Origin: Chroococcidiopsidaceae cyanobacterium YX2bin18
Lineage (GTDB): Bacteria; Cyanobacteriota; Cyanobacteriia; Cyanobacteriales; Chroococcidiopsidaceae
Direction of reading: 5' to 3'
Assembly: GCA_030446505.1 (NCBI GenBank)
Contig: JAUJND010000030.1
Location: 1 to 39,069, forward strand
Length of the DNA stretch: 39,069 bases
Positions 16,333 through 27,091 of this stretch are shown one piece after another. The notes under the pieces were generated by a model. The model saw only the letters and a list, made by a program, of their open reading frames with translations, did not search any database and was not told the DNA's origin. Both the position numbers and the translations under genes were made by a program. Numbering within the stretch: position 1 is the stretch's first letter; each line of letters begins with the position of its first letter.

Positions 16333-16739
16333 AAACTTTAGTTTGCTTAAGGTCGGCAAACTTAGTTACGCTAGCTTAGAGTTCATTATCGTGTCTTTCT
16401 ATTGCAAGAATTGTACAAGGAATGTATTTTCCTGTATATAAAGCTTGACAGCACCAACTAATTTGTAACTAAATCGTAAAGTAAAATATATTTTTCTTTC
16501 CTTTTTCTTGTTTGAGGATGGTTTATGCTACTAATAACCTACCTGTATCTTTTTAATTATTTAAGTCTAAAAGTGATTTTAAGGATTAAGGAGTAAAACT
16601 AGGAAAAGCCAAGTTTTATCTAGGCTTTTCCTAGCAAAGATTTTCCACAACTTACAGCACTAGATACTTTTTATTCCTGTTGCTTAGGGTTCTCTACCTA
16701 ACAAATAGTTAAGCTAAATGTGCTGCAAAAAAGTAATAT
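16333..16739. other. Spacer between ndhM and a convergent small gene
   Basis: AT-rich, with no gene recognised. It contains the strong 12-bp hairpin at 16599-16634 and nothing else I can support. Confidence 0.45.
16599..16634. terminator. Hairpin, probable bidirectional terminator
   Basis: CTAGGAAAAGCC (16599-16610) pairs perfectly with GGCTTTTCCTAG (16623-16634) over a 12-base loop. It lies between two convergent genes (ndhM and the 90-residue hypothetical), as expected for a shared terminator, though the T-tract is poor. Confidence 0.6.
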
Positions 16740-17012
16740 CTACCACCAAGTCCGATTTCCACTTTCATCTACACGTGCTTGCCGGATAACATCCGAAATT
16801 TCATCGGCATCTTTAACGTGGTGTAAAGCTTTTTCCTCACCATCTGGCTCATCGACTATAACGTAGGTTGGAACTGTAATGTGATCACCAGTGATATCAG
16901 GAGAATCTACGGCAAGTTGTTGTGCTTTTTCTTCAATACTCTGGGGTTCATCAGAGATGACATCGCCAGGGTTGACTGCACGATGGGTTTCTTTTTCCTT
17001 GTCATCATTCAT
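16740..17012 (-). CDS. Small acidic hypothetical protein
   Basis: I use the ATG at 17012 (MNDDKEKE...), giving 90 residues; an in-frame ATG lies seven codons further upstream at 17033. The protein is strongly acidic and hydrophilic, with DEPQSIEEKAQQLAVDS, then DHITVPTYVIVDEPDGEE and a C-terminal RQARVDESGNRTWW. There is no signal peptide, helix-bundle or metal motif. The central ITVPTYVIVDEP strand pattern is the only part that looks folded. I do not recognise a function. It is separated from neighbours by spacers on both sides. Confidence 0.55.
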   Translation of the reverse strand: MNDDKEKETHRAVNPGDVISDEPQSIEEKAQQLAVDSPDITGDHITVPTYVIVDEPDGEEKALHHVKDADEISDVIRQARVDESGNRTWW

Positions 17013-17033
17013 AATTTTCGATATTGATTTCAA

Positions 17034-17423
17034 ACTTGAGTAATATTCTATGCTTAAACTAAAGAACTACAAACGCGATCGCATCTTTCCAATGGAGTAA
17101 TTTATTTATTTAGAAGCTTGTTCACAGATACGTTTGAAGATGCCAACAATTGAGTTAAAGTCTAATAATGAAGTGCTATACAGAATTGTTTTAGAGACGG
17201 CTTCTAAACAGATGTAAGCGACGAAAGTAGCTACAAACTAATTCCCAGAAAGTCATGAGCTAGACAGCGTTTAATGCAGTTGTCAGTGACGTACATCAAG
17301 GCAGTAAAAGTTTCCCCTAACTACTATTCCCGTAGAAGAGTGCCAGTTAAATTCTTCTATGGCAGTAGCGGTTCTTTAAAAAAAAGATTTATCTAAAAAT
17401 AGATATCAATTGGCAAATAAGTG
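17034..17423. other. Spacer, no gene recognised
   Basis: Contains one HIP1 octamer near 17075 and no ORF or hairpin that I can support. Confidence 0.4.
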
Positions 17424-17954
17424 TCAATCTAGGATTCTGACATCAATAACTGTGGCATTGAAGTTGTAATTGAAACCCTCAAGTTCAACAGGAGTGCCAA
17501 TTTTTAATTTGCTATTACCTATTACTGGACCGTCCTTCGTGATTTGAGCCTTGTCGCTCAAGGTCAACAGCATATCTGTACTGAATTGGTTGGCTCTAGG
17601 GTCGGATAATTCTTTGAGTGAACCATCCGGTTGAGGAACAAGCAGGGTTCTAGGTAACTGTTGGATAGATTTAATGTCAATTTGACCGTGAGGTTGATTG
17701 CGAATAATTATGTTGGTTTCTCCACCTTTTTTAAAGCCTTTGTCGAATAACTGCTGAGGATCTCGCACATTCAAACCCCGAACAACCAAGTCTACCTCGA
17801 CTGGTTTGGTAGTAACGCCCACCTGAGCAACAGAACCAGAGGTACCGGGAAAGAAAAAGATGCCTACTAGTACTAGCACAATTACTAAAGCAGCACCCAA
17901 GTCGAGAATGCTTAATTTACCAAACAAGCGCCCTTGAGAATCAAAAAATTTCAT
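17424..17954 (-). CDS. DUF4330-type membrane-anchored protein
   Basis: A 176-residue protein with an N-terminal sequence MKFFDSQGRLFGKLSILDLG, characteristic of DUF4330, followed by one membrane helix (AALVIVLVLVGIFFFPG, about 21-37). The rest is an extracytoplasmic beta-rich domain with VEVDLVVRGLNV and repeated strand patterns (PVEVDL, QPHGQIDI, GTPVELEGFNYNF). The family is typical of cyanobacteria and has no established function. Orientation is inferred to place the C-terminal domain in the periplasm. It is a single gene transcribed away from the M48 peptidase gene. Nothing is broken. Confidence 0.8.
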   Translation of the reverse strand: MKFFDSQGRLFGKLSILDLGAALVIVLVLVGIFFFPGTSGSVAQVGVTTKPVEVDLVVRGLNVRDPQQLFDKGFKKGGETNIIIRNQPHGQIDIKSIQQLPRTLLVPQPDGSLKELSDPRANQFSTDMLLTLSDKAQITKDGPVIGNSKLKIGTPVELEGFNYNFNATVIDVRILD

Positions 17955-18378
17955 AATTCCAAGAAAGATAAATAGTTAATCGTTCTGGCAATTGTCTTGT
18001 GCCAGATTAACATGACTTCGACTAAAGGGATCTTTGAAAAGCGTTTAGTGCTGATAGGGGGGTTTTCCCCTCTATCTCCTAAATCTATACTCCGTGAGGA
18101 CTTCAAGTTCCCCAATGCTTCTAAAACTAGGTATTATGATCGCGCTTGTACCAGAAAATTAGAATTTAGAGGGTTAGAGCCTGCGGCTGCCCAGGATTTT
18201 GGGGGCATAAGGCGCGATCGCATGGGAAAACTGAAAACGGCAACCAAATTATATTCCTACGTCTCTTTTTAGAGGGCTCGTTTGCTATTTAAGTGGGCAA
18301 ATAAGGCATTACATCAGTTTCATTGATGCCTGGTTTATAACTGTAGTTTGTTTCATTTGTTTAAAACACTCCTCTCCT
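17955..18378. other. Divergent spacer between DUF4330 and M48 peptidase genes
   Basis: About 420 bases with a HIP1 site near 18215. A 91-codon open frame (17997-18272) has no ribosome site or protein-like composition and is not called. Promoters of both flanking genes must lie here. Confidence 0.4.
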
Positions 18379-19227
18379 ATGTCTAAACTTTTCTCTTTTT
18401 CTTCTCATCGCCACCAACGGCGCTGGTTTTATCCATTGCTAAGTATTATGGTGATGCTTAGCCTTTGGGTGGGTTCGCCGCAGCCATCGCAGGCAGTTCC
18501 TTGGTTTGACCTGCTTAGGCGGGGTGTCCAGGTGATTCAGTTATCTAATGTTTCCGATAAACAGGAAGTCCAGATCGGTAGTCAAATTAATCAACAGCTG
18601 GTTAGTCGTCAAGTTCGGCTCTACCGCAATCGGGAGATTAATGACTATGTAAACCAGATTGGTCAAAGATTAGCAAAAAATAGTAGTCGCCCCGATATCC
18701 CCTATACCTTCCAGGTGGTTAATGATAGAGGTATTAACGCTTTTGCGACAATGGGAGGCTTTGTCTATGTCAACGCTGGTTTGCTAAAAGCCGCAGATAA
18801 TGAAGCTCAGCTGGCAAGTGTTATAGCTCATGAAATTGGTCATATTACCAGTCGTCACGCAGTAGAGCAGATGCGTGAGACGGCAATTGCTGGTGGTGTT
18901 GCCACGTTAGCTGGCTTAGACCGTAATCGGGCAGTTGCGATTGGGGTAGATTTGGCGCTACGACGTCCGGGAAGTCGTAAGGATGAACTTGAAGCGGATC
19001 AAGAAGGACTAGAAATGATCAGACGTGCTGGTTATGCTCAGTCCGCGATCGTTGCCTTCATGGAGAAGTTGCTTAAAGGAGGCTCACCTCCGACATTTTT
19101 GAGTACCCACCCTGCAACGAGCGATCGCATTACTGCACTTAAAAGTAAAATTAATCCTCAGAATGCATATGTAGGGGATGGGCTGGATAGTGCAGCCTAT
19201 AAAGCCAAAATCCGAGCTTTAGGATAA
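18379..19227 (+). CDS. M48-family periplasmic zinc metallopeptidase (BepA/LoiP-like)
   Basis: A 282-residue exported protease. Residues 15-40 form a signal peptide with a cleavage-like SQAVP. The catalytic zinc site is HEIGH (151-155), and the third ligand lies in ELEAD (203-207), the Exx-A-D pattern of M48 peptidases. The segment INAFATMGGFVYVNAGLL is the strand before the active-site helix and is highly typical. No TPR domain follows, so it resembles LoiP/YcaL rather than BepA. Such enzymes degrade misfolded outer-membrane or periplasmic proteins. The stop is 2 bases from the end of the convergent phosphatase gene, so transcripts overlap. Confidence 0.9.
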   Translation: MSKLFSFSSHRHQRRWFYPLLSIMVMLSLWVGSPQPSQAVPWFDLLRRGVQVIQLSNVSDKQEVQIGSQINQQLVSRQVRLYRNREINDYVNQIGQRLAKNSSRPDIPYTFQVVNDRGINAFATMGGFVYVNAGLLKAADNEAQLASVIAHEIGHITSRHAVEQMRETAIAGGVATLAGLDRNRAVAIGVDLALRRPGSRKDELEADQEGLEMIRRAGYAQSAIVAFMEKLLKGGSPPTFLSTHPATSDRITALKSKINPQNAYVGDGLDSAAYKAKIRALG

Positions 19228-19229
19228 GC

Positions 19230-19967
19230 CTAACTACGTAGCACTCGCGCGGGGTCAACCCGCGTCACCGCTTCTTCAAGGGGCAGGATGCGTACTAGCT
19301 CCTCAAAGACATTAACTTGATATACCAGGTTATTTGTGACATCTAGTCCAGTTAACCATCCACTTTTACGGTGATAGGCACCAGTGTCAATGTCGAGCCA
19401 GCCCTCTCCTTGAGCAAGTTTACCGGGAGTAACGCCTGGCAAAGTAAAGGTGATGCTGTGACCAACAATGATTAGCTTATCGGGAAAGTAAGGTTGGGAA
19501 ATACTGTGGAATTCGCTACGCACCCAGCAAAGTTGCTCAGCAGTTTGTTTTTCTAACTCAATTCTGGGGTCAACCCCAGCATGAGCCAACCAAATATCGC
19601 CCAAGTCTAAATGTGTGGGCAAGTGTAGCATCCACTCCAAATGTTCCTGGTGAATCGTAGCTGCTTTATAACTGTTCACAGTTGCATAGCCTCCATTAGA
19701 AAGCCAAGCTTGCTGCACTTGGCTAGAACCTCTGCTTGCAACTACGTTAAGCAACATCTGTTCGTGATTGCCTAGTAGACATTCGTAGGAACTTTGCTGA
19801 ACAAAAGCCACAACCTGAGCGCTTTGCGGTCCTCGATCAATTAAGTCTCCCAGGAAATAAACTTGATCGTTTGAACCGGGGGCGATCGCCTCTAGTAAGA
19901 TCATCAAACCATTATAATGACCATGCACATCCCCGATAATAATGCGACGGTAGCTTTTTTCACTCAT
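19230..19967 (-). CDS. PPP-family serine/threonine (metallo)phosphatase
   Basis: A 245-residue cytoplasmic metallophosphoesterase. The three signature blocks are GDVHG (12-16), GDLIDRG (40-46) and GNHE (66-69), which bind the two-metal centre and phosphate. Further His ligands are in LAHAGVDPR and VGHSIT. The pattern agrees with bacterial PrpA/PrpB-like or ApaH-related phosphatases. The substrate could be phosphoproteins or a nucleotide such as Ap4A; length and motifs favour the protein-phosphatase group. An ATG at 19967 begins directly at MSEKSYRRIIIGD. It is convergent with the M48 gene. Confidence 0.85.
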   Translation of the reverse strand: MSEKSYRRIIIGDVHGHYNGLMILLEAIAPGSNDQVYFLGDLIDRGPQSAQVVAFVQQSSYECLLGNHEQMLLNVVASRGSSQVQQAWLSNGGYATVNSYKAATIHQEHLEWMLHLPTHLDLGDIWLAHAGVDPRIELEKQTAEQLCWVRSEFHSISQPYFPDKLIIVGHSITFTLPGVTPGKLAQGEGWLDIDTGAYHRKSGWLTGLDVTNNLVYQVNVFEELVRILPLEEAVTRVDPARVLRS

Positions 19968-20693
19968 ACAAAAATGCTACTCAATGATTTAGATATAGTC
20001 TGTTTAACCCTGTCATCTGAAATAAGTAAAAAATATTTCAGACATATTACTTAAATTGTAATTATCAAAGCATAATTACAATTTAAAGGTTTCTAAGTAA
20101 TTACCACTAAATATGTATGTTTTTATGCACGGCACGATTAATTCTATAAAACAATCAAACTCTCAGGACTAGATTCAACAAGTGATGCAGGACAAACCTC
20201 GATCATGCTAAAGAGTAAGTTGAACACTTTTAGTGTGAACGTATAGCTGAAGTTGCCATAAATTTGATATTTCGATACCAGTCTGATACCTAACTGGTGC
20301 GTAGTTCATTTAGTTCAAAATTCAAAGACATATTCTGGTGTAAGAGGTAGCATCTCTAGATGCTGGCAAATTTAAGGAGTATTGGCAAGAAAAAATCTAA
20401 AACCTTTGTCTCTAGTTCTTAAAAATATCTAATTTTTTACACAATCAAGTAAACTTGCGGATGAACTGTTTAGCTTGCAATCAAAGCTCCCTCAATTCCA
20501 ATAGAGCAATTATGCGAGTGTCTCCATTGATAAGATTGGCTAGACTATAGGTTTCCTTTCGCAGACTACCGTCTGTGCTTATAAGCTATTTATGGTCACC
20601 TTAGCACACTTTGTTGCATTATTGTTCGTATGCAACAATCTTTTATAAGTTAGCGGATTAAACTGAACATACCTCAAGTCTAAGGATGCTGTT
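19968..20693. other. Long spacer, no gene recognised
   Basis: About 725 AT-rich bases between divergent genes. I see no ORF, tRNA, hairpin with T-tract, or known riboswitch. Short TTGTTGCAT/TATGCAACA inverted bits occur near 20610-20640 and could be an operator or start of a small hairpin before the cupin gene. Confidence 0.35.
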
Positions 20694-21176
20694 ATGAGTT
20701 CAGTTAGGGGAATTGAAGTCTATCAGCTAGCTTCTGTAAAGGGCGGAATGGCTGAGTTTTATCCGCCGCAGTCTAGTAACGAGACGATGGTGGTACAAAT
20801 TCCACCGAAAACGATTGATGATTTGTTTGTCCACAAATCGCAAACAGACCAATTAGTGGTAGTTAAAGGTCGTTTTGTCCTCGTGACTTTAATTAATCGC
20901 CGCTATCAGTACATTCGTTTGAGCGATCGCTGTCCTGTTCTGGTTAAAATTCCACCTGGAGTGTTACACGGAGCAATTAATCTCGACTCAGAACCATGTG
21001 TGTTGGTAAATGCTGTACTACGTCATAAGCCTGCTACTGAGCGCGATTACCTGCCCTGGAAGTGTCCCTTTCCTTATGACATTATGGCAGTTCAAGCAGT
21101 GCTAGCAGAACTCGACGCGGCTGCTTTTGGTGGAGAAGCGAAAAGCCCAATAGCTACAGCCAGCGCTCAAAAATAA
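20694..21176 (+). CDS. Cupin-fold protein
   Basis: A 160-residue single-domain protein with a jelly-roll strand pattern: DDLFVHKSQTDQLVVVKGRF, then VLVTLINRRYQYIRLSD, VKIPPGVLHGAINLDSEPC and VLVNAVL. The HKSQTD and PPGVLHG segments are where the cupin metal/ligand motifs 1 and 2 fall, and the His residues in them may bind metal or sugar. The layout resembles the RmlC-like (dTDP-dehydrorhamnose epimerase-type) cupins, but the catalytic His/Asp pair of the true epimerase is not clear. The C-terminal 40 residues are an extra helical tail. Function is unknown. It stands alone in a gene-poor stretch. Confidence 0.65.
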   Translation: MSSVRGIEVYQLASVKGGMAEFYPPQSSNETMVVQIPPKTIDDLFVHKSQTDQLVVVKGRFVLVTLINRRYQYIRLSDRCPVLVKIPPGVLHGAINLDSEPCVLVNAVLRHKPATERDYLPWKCPFPYDIMAVQAVLAELDAAAFGGEAKSPIATASAQK

Positions 21177-21225
21177 ATCCTGCCTTTGCCAGCTAGAGCT
21201 AACTTATCTCTTGCACCTGTTCCGC

Positions 21226-21328
21226 AGCGAATAGAATTCGCCGCTATACAAACGAAGTCCGCCTCCGCAGGCTCAAGTAAATTCAAGGCTTTGAAACCTG
21301 CGCAGGCAAATTTTGTCTGTGTAGCCGC
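21226..21328. repeat. Dispersed palindromic repeat (full copy)
   Basis: A 103-base imperfect palindrome. The left arm 21240-21273 (GCCGCTATACAAACGAAG, then TCCGCC...CAGGCT) is inverted at 21295-21328 (AACCTGCGCAGGCAAA, then TTTTGTCTGTGTAGCCGC), preceded by GCGAATAGAATTCGCC. The pattern is one I know as recurrent in cyanobacterial intergenic DNA. It explains a short open frame here (21186-21389), which I do not call as a gene. Related partial copies lie at 36731-36812 and 4175-4206. Confidence 0.65.
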
Positions 21329-21634
21329 TTACAGTTGCCTGGTACAAAATAGGAGTAGATATAGTTTAGTTAACGTTAGTTCGGGATAAGAAATACTTGA
21401 AAGCCTTGAGTTTTCGTAGCTTATTCCTTTAGGGTTTATATTGATAAAGCTAACAAGCAGGATAGTTGAAAATATTAGCAACAGAGAGCCTTATTGCTAA
21501 CACAGGAATATTCAATGAATGAGCTAGGACTAGACTTTGTATAATTTACAGCTTTTGGCTTAAACAAAACTCACGTTAGTTAGCTAATTGCTCAATCAAG
21601 TATATTAACTGGGTACAACTTAGATAAGTCGTTA
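21329..21634. other. Spacer before sfsA
   Basis: AT-rich, without recognised feature apart from the sfsA upstream region. Confidence 0.4.
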
Positions 21635-22360
21635 ATGATTGATTGGCTCTACCACTACCCACCTTTGTCGCCGGGTATTTTGCTGAAGCGTTACAAACGC
21701 TTTTTTGCTGATATTGAACTAGATACAGGCGAGGTAGTCATAGCTCATTGCCCGAATACAGGACCAATGACAGGAATTTGTACCCCTGGTAGTCTAGTTC
21801 AGGTGTCTTATAGTGATAATCCCACGCGCAAACTGGCTTACAACTGGGAAATGATTCAGGTGTGTGACAATGAGCCGACTTGGGTAGGTGTCAATACTGC
21901 TTTGCCAAATCGAGTTATCAAGTTAGCTCTAGAAAAATTCCTGTTTCCCGAATTAAGCAGCTACAGCCAAATTCGCTTTGAAGTACCTTACGGACAAGAT
22001 AAGAAAAGCCGCGTTGATTTTTTGTTGAATGGCAGTGATGTGGAACGCCCTATCTACATAGAAGTAAAAAGCACAACGTGGGCTTGTGATCGACTTGCTT
22101 TATTTCCAGATACAGAGACAACGCGGGGACAAAAGCACTTGCGAGAACTCATGGCGCTGATTCCTCAAGCTCGTGCTGTTATGCTTTACTTTATCAATCG
22201 TGGTGATTGCACCCATTTTGCCCCTGGAGATAGTCGCGATCCAGTCTATAGTAAGTTGCTGCGAGATGCGATCGCGCTGGGATTAGAAGTTTTACCCTGT
22301 CGTTTTGAAATTACTCCAGCTGGTATCCGCTACTTGGGTTTATCTGAATTGAAAATCTGA
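21635..22360 (+). CDS. sfsA: SfsA family protein (sugar fermentation stimulation protein homologue)
   Basis: The 241-residue protein matches SfsA along its length: FFADIELDTGEVVIAHCPNTGPM near the start (an OB-like N-terminal domain), then NTALPNRVIKLALE. A PD-(D/E)xK nuclease-like core follows with RVDFLL (the Asp) and IYIEVKSTTWA (E-x-K), then FPDTETTRGQKHLREL. The C-terminal block ends DAIALGLEVLPCRFEI. The family is widely conserved and has been proposed to be DNA-binding or a nuclease-like regulator; its molecular role is not settled. The ATG at 21635 gives the standard length. The gene is intact and is followed by a decayed insertion element. Confidence 0.93.
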   Translation: MIDWLYHYPPLSPGILLKRYKRFFADIELDTGEVVIAHCPNTGPMTGICTPGSLVQVSYSDNPTRKLAYNWEMIQVCDNEPTWVGVNTALPNRVIKLALEKFLFPELSSYSQIRFEVPYGQDKKSRVDFLLNGSDVERPIYIEVKSTTWACDRLALFPDTETTRGQKHLRELMALIPQARAVMLYFINRGDCTHFAPGDSRDPVYSKLLRDAIALGLEVLPCRFEITPAGIRYLGLSELKI

Positions 22361-22635
22361 CGATATCTATCGGTTCAATTTATTCTTTAATCTTCTCTAA
22401 AGTCTTCTTTTGCTTTTCAGCTGCAACTTTAGTTTTAAAAAGATTCCTCCCCATTGAACTTTAGACGTGCGATTCGTTGAGTAGTGAATCACCATGATAG
22501 TACGTACATAACTACTCCAACCATCAGTCTTACTTAATGCTTGTTCGCTGATGAGGGTACAGAGTGCTTGAATCCAGGCTGGAGCGGGTCTATAGACTTT
22601 AAACATCGTTGATAATAGAGCAATTCCGCATCGAT

Positions 22636-23490
22636 TTACACCCAAGTGATACATAATTGGAGAGTATTCAGCCACGTTTGACTAGACAAACCTAGCCAAA
22701 AACTGCAATGGCGACGTTGAATGCGTACCTGCTCTTGAAGACGACAAAGATAATGCTCGACCTTTGATCTACGCTGATATCTATACCTTGAATAATTGCA
22801 TCAGTATAGGCAATATATGCAATAGCAATCAGTAAAACAACAGCAGATAAACGAGTTTTAATTGCCTGGCAGCCTTCAAGAGTGCCACCACCGCTTTTCC
22901 AGTCTTGAAACCTCCACTCAATGCCACGGCGCTGTTGAGGTGCAGTTAGAGCAGCTTGAATGGTTGACAAAGAGCGTTAATCAGAACCAGCCTGATGTTG
23001 GCTTATTTTTACGGTAGTTTTCGTTTCTACGTGTACACGCTACATTAAACTGATTAACTCCACTAAAGAATATTGACCTACCAGGTTTGAATTCCCATAA
23101 CTGCAACTGTTGTCTAAACTCGTTGTGGCAGATATATTTAGGAGTTACGCAGTTGAATGTCATGCTGAACGCAGTGAAGCATCCCAGAGATTCTTCGCTA
23201 CTGCTCAGAATGACATTACTGCGTCCAACTGCGTAAGTCCTGATATTCATGGCATCTTAGAGACAGGCATCCTGCTAGTCCTTGGTTTTCCAGCTATTGC
23301 CCCCAATTCAACTGAGCAAAACTCGGACATCATCCAAATAAGTTGATAGTCTAAAAAGTTGTGCTAACACCCTGGTAAATAGGGCTTGTTGCTCAAGTGT
23401 TGCTACTGTTCCCCTTGTGGGAGTGATGTACAAGTGATGTCCGATGAAGTCCAACATTGTGTTGTACCTTGTGGACGGGCATCTGCTTGT
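22636..23490 (-). pseudogene. IS4-type transposase remnant interrupted by a small palindromic repeat
   Basis: Minus-strand blocks in different frames follow the order of an IS4-family DDE transposase. From 23457: LEQQALFTRVLAQLF, with KGNSSN in the neighbouring frame. From about 23110: ACTRRNENYRKNKP and SGWF. From 22970: STIQAALTAPQQRRGIEWRF and QDWKSGGGTLEG, the region of the catalytic Glu and Lys of the Y-R-E-K signature, then TRLSAVVLLIAIAY. After a frame change near 22775: KVEHYLCRLQEQVRIQRRHC and SFWLGLSSQTW, to a TAA at 22636. Stops and shifts separate the blocks, and a MITE-like repeat (23140-23241) sits inside. The left boundary of the original element (about 23490) is uncertain and I could not find terminal repeats. 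Confidence 0.7.
23140..23241. repeat. MITE-like palindromic repeat inserted in the transposase remnant
   Basis: Ends AGGAGTTACGCAGTTG (23140-23155) and CAACTGCGTAAGTCCT (23226-23241) are inverted with one mismatch. Inside, AATGTCATGCTGA (23156-23168) and TCAGAATGACATT (23205-23217) form a second inverted pair with one mismatch, so nearly the whole 102 bases fold on themselves. The core GTCATTCTGAGC...GAAGAATC-like sequence is a motif I know to be dispersed in many bacterial genomes. GATAT occurs on both outer sides (23131 and 23242) as a possible worn duplication. Confidence 0.7.
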
Positions 23491-25718
<2,228 letters not shown>

Positions 25719-25783
25719 GCAATAGATTAATCTACCAAGAGATGCAATACTTTCTCTAAGATTACAGCCTAAATTGTAAATAT

Positions 25784-25819
25784 AAGGGTTGATACAGGAG
25801 CACTTCTGTATCAACCCTT
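25784..25819 (+). terminator. Intrinsic terminator after the dnaK remnant
   Basis: AAGGGTTGATACAG (25784-25797) pairs perfectly with CTGTATCAACCCTT (25806-25819) around an 8-base loop and is followed by a T-rich run (TTTGTTATTT). This is a textbook rho-independent terminator and has survived while the gene decayed. Confidence 0.85.
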
Positions 25820-25855
25820 TGTTATTTGGATAGGAAATAAGCAGAATTAAAAAAT

Positions 25856-26513
25856 ATGCCATATCCCCAAGCACCCTGACATTCAAAGGCTACGCTCTCC
25901 AGACATTGCACCCGCTAGATATTAATAGAGTTCGTCCCTTGATTCCTTCTGAGTTAGAAATTATCTCTGTATGGCTTGCAAAACCCTGGGTGGAGTTTAT
26001 TTATCCTATTACGGATCTGGTTCAGCGCTGGAGTACAGCGAGTTAATTATTATTGGTGCAATTGCTGGTTATCAAGGCAAATTTGGCGGTTGGGTAACAC
26101 ATATCTATGTAGATAACCCGGATTCTGTTGCTGGTGGTAGGGAGATATGGGGATTACCGAAGGAACTGGCTGAATTTAGTTGGGAGGCGATCGCGTTACT
26201 GTGCGTCAAGGCGATCGGGCTACTTTGCAGTCTCAATTACGGTCAGCAAGGTTTCGGGTGGCGACAGTGGCTAGGTGCATTCGGTTTCAGTGGTAAGGAT
26301 TCTAATTTGCTGATATTTCCAGGCTGAACTTGATTCTCGCTTGAGTTTGGTCAGTTCCAAGTTAGAAGTACCAGCAGAAAGCCCTTTGCCAATGTAGCTT
26401 TAGGTCAACCTTGGTTAACTGTTCGATGTGATGAGATGCGGTTGAAAGTTGGTGCGCCAGAAGTAGTGGGGCAAACTCCGGAGTTTTTTTTTGTGTTAAT
26501 TGACTTGAGGTAA
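25856..26513 (+). pseudogene. Acetoacetate-decarboxylase-like protein remnant
   Basis: From ATG 25856 (MPYPQAP) the frame breaks within eight codons, apparently by loss of one G from a Trp codon. It resumes as TFKGYALQTLHPLDINRVRP and LIPSELEIISVW, shifts again into KTLGGVYLSYYGSGSALEYS and ELIIIGAIAGYQGKFGGWV, then HIYVDNPDSVAGGREIWGLP and KELAEFSWE. It shifts repeatedly after 26190 before ending MRLKVGAPEVVGQTPE to a TAA at 26511-26513. The GGREIWGLPKE segment is the conserved core around the Schiff-base Lys of acetoacetate decarboxylase-fold proteins. In cyanobacteria such proteins have no firmly known substrate. The longest intact piece is 118 codons (25971-26327). Confidence 0.75.
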
Positions 26514-26632
26514 TTGATTTTTGTATAGTAGTTAGTTAAGTGATAAAAGGCTGTAAAAGTTGATGATTTAGTCCTTGCTATAGTCAGAATTAGGAACAAT
26601 ATTCGAGTGATTAGATTGAGTTAAGAAATATT

Positions 26633-27091
26633 ATGGTTACCCCAGGAGAACTTCAGCAGATTGCCTCAAAAATTTCCTTGACACACTTGTATACCCTCAA
26701 ATCGATCAAGCTACAGGTTAAGCAAATTACGTTAGCTCAAAAAGAACTTAAAGTAATCAAAAAGGAATTATCTGCGGTAGTACGCAACATCAACTAACAA
26801 GCATCACAAGCTAGTGCGGACAGCTTCAGCTCTGTAGTTTCTAACATTTTAGGAAAGCGTAAACTGGCTGGAAGTATCAGAGCAGATAAGCGAAGAGCAA
26901 TTCAATAACAGAAGCAGACAGAGCGTCAGCCTTATCTTGAAAAGAAGGCAATCAAACAACTAATTTTAGAAGGAGACCGACTTAAGTTATTAGAATAGAA
27001 GTATTTACTCGATCCAGAAAGAGTTACAATCTAGCTGCAAGCTGAAGAAGAGAAAAGACGGTTAGAGCAACAAGAGAGAGAAAATGGCTAA
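26633..27091 (+). pseudogene. Conserved-looking hypothetical gene with four in-frame stop codons
   Basis: One reading frame runs 153 codons from ATG 26633 to TAA 27089-27091 with no frameshift but with stops at 26795 (TAA), 26906 (TAA), 26996 (TAG) and 27032 (TAG). The text between is strongly protein-like: long charged helices such as QITLAQKELKVIKKELSAVV, ASADSFSSVVSNILGKRKLA and QLILEGDRLKLLE, ending LQAEEEKRRLEQQERENG. Each stop falls where a Gln codon would suit the helix (CAA or CAG to TAA or TAG by a C to T change). The final TAA overlaps the next gene's ATG (ATGGCTAA), implying an ancestral translationally coupled pair. The product would be a coiled-coil protein of unknown function. 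Only a 54-residue N-terminal piece could be made by standard decoding. Confidence 0.65.

Noticed and set aside
17997..18272. 91-codon open frame upstream of the M48 gene
   Set aside because: No ribosome site, unlikely composition, and it covers a divergent promoter region.
21186..21389. 67-codon open frame after the cupin gene
   Set aside because: It lies over the palindromic dispersed repeat and has no independent protein-like pattern.
22397..22675. 92-codon minus-strand frame beyond sfsA
   Set aside because: The transposase C-terminus reads across its start in another frame (to 22636); the remainder shows no family pattern.
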